DNA from: Colimorpha sp045597845 | GTDB lineage: Bacteria > Bacteroidota > Bacteroidia > Bacteroidales > P3 | DNA: 64,000 nucleotides | Direction of reading: 5' to 3' | NCBI GenBank assembly: GCA_045597845.1 | Contig: JAZLKZ010000063.1 | Location: forward strand, 12,409 to 76,408 | Part shown: positions 9,047 to 16,780 of the stretch, in pieces | How positions within the stretch are numbered: position 1 is the stretch's first letter | How the letters are laid out: every line of letters starts with the position of its first letter | Program-made: the position numbers and the translations under genes | Notes under the pieces: generated by a model | Databases searched by the model: none | Seen by the model: the letters and a program-made list of their open reading frames with translations, nothing else | What the model was told of the DNA's origin: nothing

Positions 9047-9120
9047 GGCCCCGTAGTTCAGCTGAATAGAACGTCGGATTCCGGTTCCGAAAGTCGTGGG
9101 TTTGAATCCCGCCGGGGTCA
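9047..9120 (+). tRNA. tRNA-Arg, anticodon CCG
   Basis: The 74-base sequence folds into a cloverleaf: acceptor stem GGCCCCG with CGGGGTC (one G-U pair), D stem GTTC/GAAC, anticodon stem TCGGA/TCCGA with loop TTCCGGT, and T arm GTGGG-TTTGAAT-CCCGC. The anticodon CCG reads CGG arginine codons. The CCA end is not encoded. A strong hairpin terminator follows. Confidence 0.93.
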
Positions 9121-9137
9121 CAAAGATTGAAAAAACT

Positions 9138-9184
9138 GTCTGTTGGATGAATCTTTTGCAAGATCTGTCCAACAGACTTTTTTT
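9138..9184 (+). terminator. Intrinsic terminator after tRNA-Arg
   Basis: Perfect 10-bp stem GTCTGTTGGA / TCCAACAGAC (9138-9147 with 9168-9177), with a further ATCTT/AAGAT pairing in the loop, followed by seven T. Confidence 0.9.
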
Positions 9185-9201
9185 ATAAAATTAGCAATGG
9201 A

Positions 9202-9279
9202 GTTGTGAATTGCTTTGAAATTTTGTATCTTTGCAGATGATAAACAACACGATATTAGCAAAGTACACAACCAGAGTTG
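9202..9279 (+). CRISPR. Minimal type II-C CRISPR array: one intact repeat and one candidate spacer
   Basis: A 47-base unit at 9202-9248 begins GTTGTGAATTGC, ends GATAAACAAC and has inverted ends GTTGT/ACAAC, the form and length of Bacteroidota type II-C repeats. Its first 24 bases pair with the tracrRNA anti-repeat at 16258-16282 except for one bulged T and one wobble pair, which is strong independent support. The repeat contains a promoter: TTG at 9203-9205, 20 bases, then TATCTTTG at 9226-9233, pointing into the following 31 bases, taken as the only spacer (9249-9279). At 9280-9300 only a very weak repeat-like segment is seen. The array ends at a bidirectional terminator and converges with cas2. 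Confidence 0.75.
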
Positions 9280-9300
9280 GTTATCGCAAAATTTAGAAAT

Positions 9301-9331
9301 AAAAAATCCTCCCATTTCGAGAGGATTTTTT
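9301..9331. terminator. Bidirectional terminator between CRISPR repeat and cas2
   Basis: AAAAAATCCTC at 9301-9311 pairs perfectly with GAGGATTTTTT at 9321-9331. A-tract on one side and T-tract on the other allow it to stop both crRNA transcription and the cas operon. Confidence 0.88.
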
Positions 9332-9367
9332 ATTTGTCAAAAACGCTTTTTTTATCCTGCAAAAGCA

Positions 9368-9706
9368 CTAAAATAACTCCAATTGTTGGCCTGGCGCATC
9401 TGCCTTTTGAGGTTTTTGTGAACAAAATATCTCCATTTCTCCAAATTGTTTGTCGGTGATGCAGAGTATCCCTACTTGTCCGTGTTCGGGCAACATTGTT
9501 TTCACTCGTTTGATGTGAACGTCGGCATTCTCCCGACTGGGACAATGGCGCACATAGGCGGAGAACTGAAACATGGTAAAACCGTCACCCATAATCCGTT
9601 TGCGAAATTCGGCAGCAGCCTTGCGCTCTTTCTTTGTCTCGGTTGGAAGGTCGTAGAGTACCACTATCCACATGATTTGGTATTCGCTGAAACGGTCGGT
9701 TTTCAT
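9368..9706 (-). CDS. cas2: CRISPR-associated endonuclease Cas2
   Basis: 112 residues from ATG 9706, whose ATG overlaps the cas1 stop as ATGA; a longer reading frame upstream lies inside cas1 and is not used. MWIVVLYDLPTETKKER is the ferredoxin-fold first strand with the conserved Asp of Cas2. FQFSAYVRHC and VGILCITDKQFGEM also match the family. Cas2 bridges Cas1 dimers in the spacer integration complex. It is the last gene of the cas operon, with a terminator 37 bases beyond its stop. Confidence 0.93.
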   Translation of the reverse strand: MKTDRFSEYQIMWIVVLYDLPTETKKERKAAAEFRKRIMGDGFTMFQFSAYVRHCPSRENADVHIKRVKTMLPEHGQVGILCITDKQFGEMEIFCSQKPQKADAPGQQLELF

Positions 9707-10617
9707 TGTTCCATGATGGGATAGCTGATTTTGCGGAGTTCTCCACTGAAGCATTTGTAGAGTGATGCGGTTGTTTGCGAGGTGGCAACCATCAAGGGCC
9801 TCCGTTGCCCTTCGATGACAACCTCCAAAACAGGAATCCCCAACAACTGCCTTTTGAGGTCGGTGGTGAGACGGCTGCAATCCGTTCCGCTTTGTAGGAT
9901 TTGAAGTACCAGCGCATCGACGTAGGGCCGGTAGGGCTCCATAATGTCATCTGCTAAGCAATAGGCATTGTAGCGGTTGTGGTGGTGAATGCCCAAAGTG
10001 GGTAGCAATCCGCTCGACACCAAAGCCCTTGCAACCACACCACGCAGGATGGCGTAACCATAGTTAAGCAGGTTGTTGGGGCAATCCTCTTCACGATTAC
10101 GGGTAAAATTGTCGATGTCGGGGAACATCGTTTTCCAGTAGTAGGCGGCTGCACGACCTTCAAGGTTGTCGGTGTCGCCACTCTTTACGTCGCGTTCCCA
10201 TGCTTTCATATTGCCGATTTCGGCATTGCGATGATGTAGGAGTACGGCGGCTTGGTTGTGTATCTTGGCTTGGATGGTCTGCTGCCAAAGCTGTTTGCGA
10301 AGGGGTAGGGAGGCTTCGATTTGCAGCTGGAATCGTTCGCTTTGGGTGGTGTTGCCCGACAGCGGAAGCAGCAACCCCGATGGCATGTGCTTCTCGTCGC
10401 AAGTGATTACGGAACAGTTGTTGGCGACCAAAGCATCCAAGGCTCCATTGGTGATGGTGATTTGACGGTCTTCCAGCACCACGACCCCGATGTCCTCGAT
10501 GGGGGCGGTCTTGACTACATCCTGTCCAGAGTCTGGGTCGTTGCGTTTGATGACCAACTGCCCATTGCGCAAAGAGAGGTATGCGGGATTGCCGAAAAAG
10601 AGAGTCCGTTTTATCAT
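9703..10617 (-). CDS. cas1: CRISPR-associated endonuclease Cas1 (type II-C)
   Basis: 304 residues. The metal-binding catalytic residues of the integrase are visible: Glu153 in NLEGRAAAYYW, His211-213 in LGIHHHNRYN and the acidic run LADDIMEPYRPYVD (Glu227). The N-terminal MIKRTLFFGNPAYLSL is typical of type II Cas1. It catalyses integration of new spacers together with Cas2. It starts 2 bases after the stop of the BRO-like gene and overlaps cas2 by 4 bases, so the three are translationally linked. Its base composition looks similar to flanking housekeeping genes and less AT-rich than cas9. Confidence 0.95.
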   Translation of the reverse strand: MIKRTLFFGNPAYLSLRNGQLVIKRNDPDSGQDVVKTAPIEDIGVVVLEDRQITITNGALDALVANNCSVITCDEKHMPSGLLLPLSGNTTQSERFQLQIEASLPLRKQLWQQTIQAKIHNQAAVLLHHRNAEIGNMKAWERDVKSGDTDNLEGRAAAYYWKTMFPDIDNFTRNREEDCPNNLLNYGYAILRGVVARALVSSGLLPTLGIHHHNRYNAYCLADDIMEPYRPYVDALVLQILQSGTDCSRLTTDLKRQLLGIPVLEVVIEGQRRPLMVATSQTTASLYKCFSGELRKISYPIMEQ

Positions 10618-10619
10618 GA

Positions 10620-11447
10620 TTACTCTAATAGGTTGTTCTCGTCTTGATTAGTCAAGAAATTTTCTTGTGAAACAATGCTGTGACCAAGCTCTTTCTCGGT
10701 TGCTTCTCGGGCCGATCCAGCAACGCTTCCACCCCTTTTTGCCACCTGTTTGTTTTCTTCGAATGTTTTTGGAGCCTCTTGCTCGGAGATTTCCGTCGTA
10801 ACGCGCTCGCCAAGCATCGTGAAAATCAGCTCCAAGTCGTTCATGTGGTCACGCAGATTCTGGTTCTTTTTTGTGAGACCTTTGAATTCTTTGTATTCAG
10901 AAGGAGTCATTCCGAAAGTGGCTTTGCTGATTTCGGCGGTAAGGATGGCATAATCCCGTTCTTCAGTAATGCCGCGTTTCTTCCATTCGTCTGTGAGATT
11001 CTGTCTGATGGCGATGCCTCTCAGTCGCTTGTCGATCCAGTCTTTGGGGTAACCTTTCTTCTCGTAGAGATCCTTCATCCGTTCTTGAGCCAGTTCGGGG
11101 TTTTCTATTTCCTGCAATCTTTCGTAACCCACTTGTGCCAGCCATTGCTTGAATGGTTCCGCTTTAGGTGATGGAATGGATTGGATGATGCGCAGCAAGG
11201 ATTTGACGTTGGCGCAATCCGTAGAATAGCGTTTTCCGTCAGAACTTGGTAATTTCAGTTGTACCCAAATTGGGTACAACTCATATTCTTTCAAATCACG
11301 GTCTTTCATCTTGCGCCAATACTGGCGGGGATTGGGAGAGTCTGTTAATACTTCCACCACATCTACGATGGAAAAATACCATTGTTGTTCCTCCTCGTTC
11401 CAAGAGGAACGGATCTTTTTATCTTGAAACAGTTTGATGTTGCTCAT
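10620..11447 (-). CDS. BRO-N / DinD-like protein inside the cas operon
   Basis: 275 residues. The N-terminal part (IRSSWNEEEQQWYFSIVDVV, later LKLPSSDGKRYSTDCANV and LLRIIQSIPSPKAEPFKQWL) is the BRO N-terminal domain found in phage antirepressors. The rest (ERMKDLYEKKGYPKDWIDKR, LTDEWKKRGI, ILTAEISKATFGMTPSEY and FEENKQVAKRGGSVAGSAR) matches the long family annotated as DNA-damage-inducible protein D or phage antirepressor. The protein looks complete. It sits between cas9 (86-base gap) and cas1 (2-base gap) on the same strand; I see no clear -7 box in the gap, so it is probably co-transcribed with both. BRO-N proteins can bind DNA; a role in the CRISPR system is inference from position only. 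Confidence 0.85.
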   Translation of the reverse strand: MSNIKLFQDKKIRSSWNEEEQQWYFSIVDVVEVLTDSPNPRQYWRKMKDRDLKEYELYPIWVQLKLPSSDGKRYSTDCANVKSLLRIIQSIPSPKAEPFKQWLAQVGYERLQEIENPELAQERMKDLYEKKGYPKDWIDKRLRGIAIRQNLTDEWKKRGITEERDYAILTAEISKATFGMTPSEYKEFKGLTKKNQNLRDHMNDLELIFTMLGERVTTEISEQEAPKTFEENKQVAKRGGSVAGSAREATEKELGHSIVSQENFLTNQDENNLLE

Positions 11448-11533
11448 AGTTTAGTTTTTTTAGTTAATGAATGAGTCGGTTATTAGAAAAATGATGTTTA
11501 ATAAGTTTCAGTTGTACGAAAATAACGTACGAC

Positions 11534-14500
11534 TCATAGTTTTATGCCGTTAAATTCAATGACATTTCCTAATCTATCAACCTTTATAGGAACACAGATT
11601 TCTTTAAATGATATACGAATATTGTTGATGTTATCAAATTCCAGTTTGTTAAGTTGAGTGTATTCAACTTTGTCGACTATTGAATTGGCAACATTGTATG
11701 GTATGCAATATAGACGTGAGTTGGTAAATGAAACAATTTTATAAATTCTCGTCTTGTCATCAACAGTTGTTTCTCCATTCTTAGGCAAATAAACTAAGTC
11801 GCCTGGGGAAAGAGAAAATAAGAAATGTGTATCTTGCGCAACCTCGTTGGTCTCTTTCAAGATTTTATCTAATTCACTTACCCAATTTTTGGTGAAACGT
11901 TTTTGGCAATCAATGACCAAGTTAAGAGGAACGGTAACGAATGAACGTTTTTTGTCGTTATTTTCATAAACGAAGAAAAATAGGTTCGTTCCCTTTGCTG
12001 CTTCCACAAATTTCTTTCCTTTGTTGCCTGTCTGTCCGATAGCGAATTTGTCGGCTTTTTCATATATACGAACTTTTAATACGGGCTGATGGAATCTATT
12101 GCCGTTCAGAGTAAAAATATTCTTGTTCATCTCATCAATACCATCAGGAGAGAATGCAAGTTCGGCATCGCCACCTTTTGCCTCCAAATGCGCAAGAAGA
12201 ATCTTTTGAATGCCGGTGTCAGTTACGCTTTCCTCAATTTTCTTTTTATTGAACGATGTGTCAAGCGGTTTACGGGTGGCAAAATACCGTTCTTTGGTGT
12301 CTTTAGTAAAATAGTAAACCTCTATTTTTTTGAGATTGATATCAGACCATACATCTTTGTTTTCTTCAACATATTGTTTGATGTATTTAGCATCTCTGTT
12401 TTCTTTGAGAAGTTCAAGAATTTTCTCCTTAAAATCTTTGTTGACGATGGCTTTTGGATTCTTCATCGCTTCATTCAGCGAAACTTCTTTCTTGAAACGC
12501 AGGTTGACTTCACCAAAGACAGTGTCTTTGTGCATGGATTTGCGTATTGCCCAACTTTCGCCCTTTTCTTGTTTGATCATCACCTTTTTGCCATTTTCAA
12601 AATGCTGGTAATGGTTAACCGTTTTGTTGATGACACGCAGATTCTGTTTGAAACTGACCACGATGTTTTCCAATGCACTTTGTGCGTCTTGTGTGAAAGT
12701 TTCCCAAGGCTTGAGGAATTCTTTGGGCACTTTGCGTTTTTCTCCGTTGATGAGCACTTCTTCGTAGCGGCGCAGTTTGTGAGAAAGCGCATATCTGTTT
12801 TCTTTGTGCTCGGATAATGCGGCTTCGTTGTTGAGCAGGTTCACGTGGTCGCGAGTAGTGCAGGCAATAACGATGGCATCCATAGCGTGGTGTCGGTGGT
12901 CAATACGCTTTTTGTTGAAACCTTTCTGCAATTCCAAAGGCATTGCGGGGATGATTTCACCGCTTGTATTAATGGTTGTGAAGTCTGTGGAATTGGTCAA
13001 CTCGTTCATTCTAATGAAACGTGGTAGAATGATACGATTCCACACGTCGTTCATGCCCCAGTCTTTTTTCAATCTGTCTGTAATGCTTCCATTGCAGGAA
13101 ATGAGATTTTTGGAGACGGTTTCTTGCTCCAAGTTGCCATTTTCATCCTTTTCTCTAACAATATTTGAAAGAATACCTTTAATATACTTGCTGATATAAC
13201 GACTGTCGTTTAATTGCCTTTCAATGAATTTGTCTGGTATGTCATCCATTAAAAGATGTTTCATCTTGGAATGATTTTTGGCATAATTCTTTCTGACAAA
13301 ATCTTGATAATCGTCTGTGGAGAAGATTTCAACGACTTTTCCTCCAGTAAGTGTGACTTTTTCTCCGTGATGATTCTTGATAAATTCAAATCCAAGCAGG
13401 TTGTCTTTGAGTCTGTTGACTTCTGCTTCACAAATGACTTTGTTGCTGAAAGAATCATCAAAATAACGGGACTGCGGAATGACGTGCTCAATTTCGTATG
13501 CTGTGGTGAAAAGTTTGCTCAAAGGAATCATTTGACCCGTGTAGGGTGAGCGATATTTTTGTTCGAGCCAACATTTGTATTTTGTTATTTCGTTTTTTGT
13601 TGGCTGTTTTGCTCTATCCGTTTCTTTAAATTTGTTTTTAATATCTAAAATTTCTTTTGGTGTTTCTTCTTCTTTTATATACTTATCTTTTTGTTTATCG
13701 TAAATTTCTGTTGCAGAAAATGCTCCTTCTTCGTATATTCGCAAAATATCTTGCTGAGTAGGTGAATATGGCTTGACGTTTTCAATCTTGTATTCAGGGT
13801 TCTGTAATTCCATCAACAAGGCTTTGATACGCAGGTTGGTGTTTTCGTTCTCGTTGATGCGGTCGGTCATCTTTTTGCGCTTGTCAGCAGGATTTTTCAT
13901 CTCGCGACCAAGCTCGACGTGTATTTCATCAATACTTCCCACTTGTTTCCAAATGTCGCGCACGGTACGCATAGTTTCTGTAACAACTTGCTCAACAATG
14001 GGATTCCGCATGGAATGCTGCTTGAAGTCTTTCAACCATTTGTCAATGTCTTCTGGTTTTTCCCACTTCTGAATATCGCTGGCTTCCGAATGTCTGTCGT
14101 AAGCTATATAACAGGCAAGCCAAATTGGCAGGCCTTTGAAATGCGAAATTTCAGTAAGATGAATGGCTTTTTCACGCACACGATTGCGGATTTTTTCATC
14201 ATATTCGCCCGAGATGATTTTATCAATTCTATCAAGTGTTTTCTCATCAATGTTGTCCTGAACCCAATATTTACCCATGCGCATCAGTTCCAACAATTTT
14301 TTGATGGCTTTCTCCGAATAGGAACCGTAGTCTTTTTCGTCAAATTTGGCTTTCTTCAAATTCTCAATGCTTTCATCTGAAAAACCAGCTTCCAGAAGTT
14401 TATGATAAATGCCTTTGGATTTGTTTCGTTTGTCTTCAGCAAAAACAGCGTCAATTTTAGCCTTGGAATTCACAGAGTAAAGCAGATGCCAAAGTGCGTA

Positions 14501-16162
14501 TTCCAATTCTTTGGTGAGTTTTGTCTTATCCTCTTTGGTGAGTTTTGCCAAAAGAACAGCGCGTGTTTTGTTGCAGGGATAAGTTTTATCTTCAACATAA
14601 TTCCACCGATAGGGAAGCTTCGAATCTTTTCCTTTCGGCTTCTTTATTTTGAAATAGGTGGTCAAAAGCGAATCTTGCGTGATTTCTTTTTTGTCATTCA
14701 AAAAATCAAACAGAGCAACCAACTCCTCTTCTGAACGGATGAATTCGTTTGTAACATCAACGTCCGTTTCAAGTTTGCCCGTTGATACATTTCCAAACAA
14801 GTCCATTTGTCCGTCATTAACAATCCTTTCTCTCTGATAAATTTTCAAATTCTGTACAAACTGCCAAAGACGGAATTCCTGGAAGAACGGATTGGATTTG
14901 GCAACGCACTTGATAGGATACTCATTACCATCTTTGTCAAAATGGGATTCGTATGGGCAATTGGCGATGGTGGATTTTTTGCTTTTTAAAGGTCGTTGAT
15001 AGAACAAGACATCGTCAACGAGCAGGTATGTGAAATCTCTGGAGGCAATGCTGTTTCTATAGTCATCATTAGAAGGGTAGAGTTCTTCAATGCAGGCGGC
15101 ATACAACTCAGAATCATTTAATTCAGGAATGAATTCCTTCTGCTTGTTGATGATGGCTTTCAGCTCGTCTTTGAAATACTTTCTTTCAATGGTGCGCACC
15201 AGTTTTCCGATAATTTTCTGTTCCGGATTGCTCAGCAAGGAATTGTAAATGTATTCGCCTACGGTGTTGCCGGAAATGTCAATGTTATATTCTGTTTTCT
15301 TTTTTAAAAGAGTCCAGTCGTCTTCTTTAGGGGCGCGGAACGAACGCTTTTCTTTACCATCCTTATCCGTTTTGACAGTCCCGTCATCATTTAAATCTGT
15401 GGTAACAATAAAGTCTTTGACTTTTCCCACCCAGTCTAAAGGAATGGAACTTGCCCTTTTGTATATCCAACCATTTTCTAATTTTACGTTGTACCAGATA
15501 TCATCTCCTTTTTTATCGCCACTATCTTCTACGTCAACAACTTTCAATGAATGAAATTCCACTAATTGGTTTTTGCTCTGTTCCTCTTCCTCGTCCCTCA
15601 GCTGATTGTAACCACGTTTTTGATTGAATTGCAGAAGAATCCAGGCAAGCTCTTCTTTGGTAATTGCTTGGGACAACGCTTTTTTGCGAAGGTAATAAAT
15701 GGTCCAGTCCAATGGGACTTTTTTGCCATCAGCGACTAATTCGGGTTGGTTCGTGGCAAAATCGGCAAGCATTTCATTAAAGGAGTCCATAAAGAGGAAT
15801 TGACCATTATTCCATGCCAATTTAGGCTCACTTTCTTTCAGAAAATGTCCGTATTTATCTAATTTTTCAGCATAATGTTTCGGAAGGAAATCCATTACGG
15901 ACAAAACGCGATGCAACCTTTCTCGGCGAAGCAGGTAGCGCTCGTGCAAACGACGTGCGCTTCTTTTTGTTGTTCTATCTGCCGTTTGAGATTTAGTACT
16001 CCCCATGGCAAAATCTCCTAAAACAGCTGCATCCATTGGGATAATTCTACTTCCGTCAGCTTCAATGCGCTTATATTTTATCCCGTTTTCTGTTTGTTCG
16101 CCATTTAATACAGCCCAGCCAATGCTGTTTGTGCCCAAGTCTAAACCTAAGATTTTCTTCAT
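11534..16162 (-). CDS. cas9: Cas9 RNA-guided endonuclease, type II-C, large form
   Basis: 1542 residues from ATG 16162; the frame extends to a TTG at 16183, but the conserved start is MKKILGLDLGTNSIGW. RuvC-I Asp8 is present. An Arg-rich bridge helix (TTKRSARRLHERYLLRRERL) is near residues 64-83. RuvC-II is IDEIHVELGREM with Glu750. The HNH domain holds YEIEHVIPQS with His893, and Asn907 in SFSNKV. RuvC-III is RIDHRHHAMDA with His1092 and Asp1095. All nuclease residues are therefore intact. The protein is longer than most type II-C Cas9s, with extended recognition-lobe and C-terminal regions. The gene is visibly more AT-rich than cas1 and the host genes. A divergent tracrRNA lies just upstream. 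Confidence 0.97.
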   Translation of the reverse strand: MKKILGLDLGTNSIGWAVLNGEQTENGIKYKRIEADGSRIIPMDAAVLGDFAMGSTKSQTADRTTKRSARRLHERYLLRRERLHRVLSVMDFLPKHYAEKLDKYGHFLKESEPKLAWNNGQFLFMDSFNEMLADFATNQPELVADGKKVPLDWTIYYLRKKALSQAITKEELAWILLQFNQKRGYNQLRDEEEEQSKNQLVEFHSLKVVDVEDSGDKKGDDIWYNVKLENGWIYKRASSIPLDWVGKVKDFIVTTDLNDDGTVKTDKDGKEKRSFRAPKEDDWTLLKKKTEYNIDISGNTVGEYIYNSLLSNPEQKIIGKLVRTIERKYFKDELKAIINKQKEFIPELNDSELYAACIEELYPSNDDYRNSIASRDFTYLLVDDVLFYQRPLKSKKSTIANCPYESHFDKDGNEYPIKCVAKSNPFFQEFRLWQFVQNLKIYQRERIVNDGQMDLFGNVSTGKLETDVDVTNEFIRSEEELVALFDFLNDKKEITQDSLLTTYFKIKKPKGKDSKLPYRWNYVEDKTYPCNKTRAVLLAKLTKEDKTKLTKELEYALWHLLYSVNSKAKIDAVFAEDKRNKSKGIYHKLLEAGFSDESIENLKKAKFDEKDYGSYSEKAIKKLLELMRMGKYWVQDNIDEKTLDRIDKIISGEYDEKIRNRVREKAIHLTEISHFKGLPIWLACYIAYDRHSEASDIQKWEKPEDIDKWLKDFKQHSMRNPIVEQVVTETMRTVRDIWKQVGSIDEIHVELGREMKNPADKRKKMTDRINENENTNLRIKALLMELQNPEYKIENVKPYSPTQQDILRIYEEGAFSATEIYDKQKDKYIKEEETPKEILDIKNKFKETDRAKQPTKNEITKYKCWLEQKYRSPYTGQMIPLSKLFTTAYEIEHVIPQSRYFDDSFSNKVICEAEVNRLKDNLLGFEFIKNHHGEKVTLTGGKVVEIFSTDDYQDFVRKNYAKNHSKMKHLLMDDIPDKFIERQLNDSRYISKYIKGILSNIVREKDENGNLEQETVSKNLISCNGSITDRLKKDWGMNDVWNRIILPRFIRMNELTNSTDFTTINTSGEIIPAMPLELQKGFNKKRIDHRHHAMDAIVIACTTRDHVNLLNNEAALSEHKENRYALSHKLRRYEEVLINGEKRKVPKEFLKPWETFTQDAQSALENIVVSFKQNLRVINKTVNHYQHFENGKKVMIKQEKGESWAIRKSMHKDTVFGEVNLRFKKEVSLNEAMKNPKAIVNKDFKEKILELLKENRDAKYIKQYVEENKDVWSDINLKKIEVYYFTKDTKERYFATRKPLDTSFNKKKIEESVTDTGIQKILLAHLEAKGGDAELAFSPDGIDEMNKNIFTLNGNRFHQPVLKVRIYEKADKFAIGQTGNKGKKFVEAAKGTNLFFFVYENNDKKRSFVTVPLNLVIDCQKRFTKNWVSELDKILKETNEVAQDTHFLFSLSPGDLVYLPKNGETTVDDKTRIYKIVSFTNSRLYCIPYNVANSIVDKVEYTQLNKLEFDNINNIRISFKEICVPIKVDRLGNVIEFNGIKL

Positions 16163-16195
16163 ATTATAGTTGTTGTTTATCAATTAAATAATTTT

Positions 16196-16227
16196 CAAAT
16201 TTATAAAAAAATCTATAACAATACAAA
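16196..16227 (-). promoter_or_regulatory. cas9 promoter
   Basis: On the minus strand TTTG (16227-16224), 20 bases, then TAAATTTG (16203-16196), followed by a roughly 33-base leader to the cas9 ATG. The leader contains GATAAACAACA (16181-16171), identical to part of the 3' end of the CRISPR repeat. Confidence 0.7.
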
Positions 16228-16245
16228 TTATTGAATAAAAAGTCG

Positions 16246-16253
16246 TATCTTTG
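16246..16253 (+). promoter_or_regulatory. -7 box of the tracrRNA promoter
   Basis: TATCTTTG immediately before the anti-repeat. The -33 element is not obvious in this AT-rich region shared with the divergent cas9 promoter. Confidence 0.7.
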
Positions 16254-16257
16254 CATC

Positions 16258-16341
16258 ACAAAATTTCAAGCAATTCACAATAAGGATTATTCCGTTGTGA
16301 AAACATTTTAGACGGGACAGTTTTCTGCCTCGTTTTTTTTT
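16258..16341 (+). ncRNA. tracrRNA
   Basis: The first ~25 bases (ACAAAATTTCAAGCAATTC onwards) are complementary to the 5' half of the CRISPR repeat at 9202-9225 with one bulge and one wobble pair. Next comes CAATAAGG, a segment also found at this position in Neisseria type II-C tracrRNA, then a short GGA/TCC hairpin. The RNA ends at a terminator hairpin (CGGGACAG with CTGCCTCG, one mismatch and one G-U pair) and eight or nine T at 16333-16341. Length is about 84 bases. It is divergent from cas9. With Cas9 and RNase III it would process and hold crRNA. Confidence 0.88.
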
Positions 16342-16383
16342 GTCGGTTCGTTCTATTTCATGGCACATGGACAAGATGTTGTA

Positions 16384-16764
16384 TTATTGAAATACAATTA
16401 CCGGAACTGTTTTGCTGATTTGCTGTTTTGTGATGTATTCGTATGTTCCTGCTATCATTGCCTTTTTCCCTTTGGGCGTGTGTACGTCGAGGTTGTCGTA
16501 GTATGTCACGCCCTCGATGGGGTTCAACAAGACTATAGGTGCGTCATAACCTTTTCCCGCATGTGCCAATGCGGTGCCGTCGGAAAAGGCTTGGAATATG
16601 TGAAAGCTATTTCCCCCAAAAGGCTCAGTGACCTCTGAGTACATGTTTATCCCAGGATGTGGATTGTATTTTACTGTAACCACAGCCAGAATAGATATTG
16701 TAAGCACAATTCCTGCAATTACCCCTAAAAAGAAGGGTAGAAACCATTTTCTTTTTTGTTCCAT
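16384..16764 (-). CDS. Small single-pass membrane protein of unknown function
   Basis: About 126 residues from ATG 16764 (a frame from 16794 overlaps the WYL gene stop). One strong membrane helix near residues 8-30 (FLPFFLGVIAGIVLTISILA) with a positively charged N-terminal side (MEQKRKW) suggests an N-in, C-out topology with a ~95-residue extracytoplasmic domain. I recognise no domain. It is 16 bases downstream of the WYL regulator and probably co-transcribed with it. It lies between the tracrRNA and that regulator, so a link to the CRISPR locus is possible but unproven. Confidence 0.55.
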   Translation of the reverse strand: MEQKRKWFLPFFLGVIAGIVLTISILAVVTVKYNPHPGINMYSEVTEPFGGNSFHIFQAFSDGTALAHAGKGYDAPIVLLNPIEGVTYYDNLDVHTPKGKKAMIAGTYEYITKQQISKTVPVIVFQ

Positions 16765-16780
16765 AATTGTATCATTTTTA

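Noticed and set aside
10620..11447. BRO-like gene taken as sign of a prophage
   Set aside because: No other phage gene (integrase, terminase, capsid) is nearby and both flanks are cas genes in the same operon.
16162..16183. Upstream TTG start for Cas9
   Set aside because: The conserved family start is MKKILGLDLG at 16162, with a suitable promoter and leader before it.
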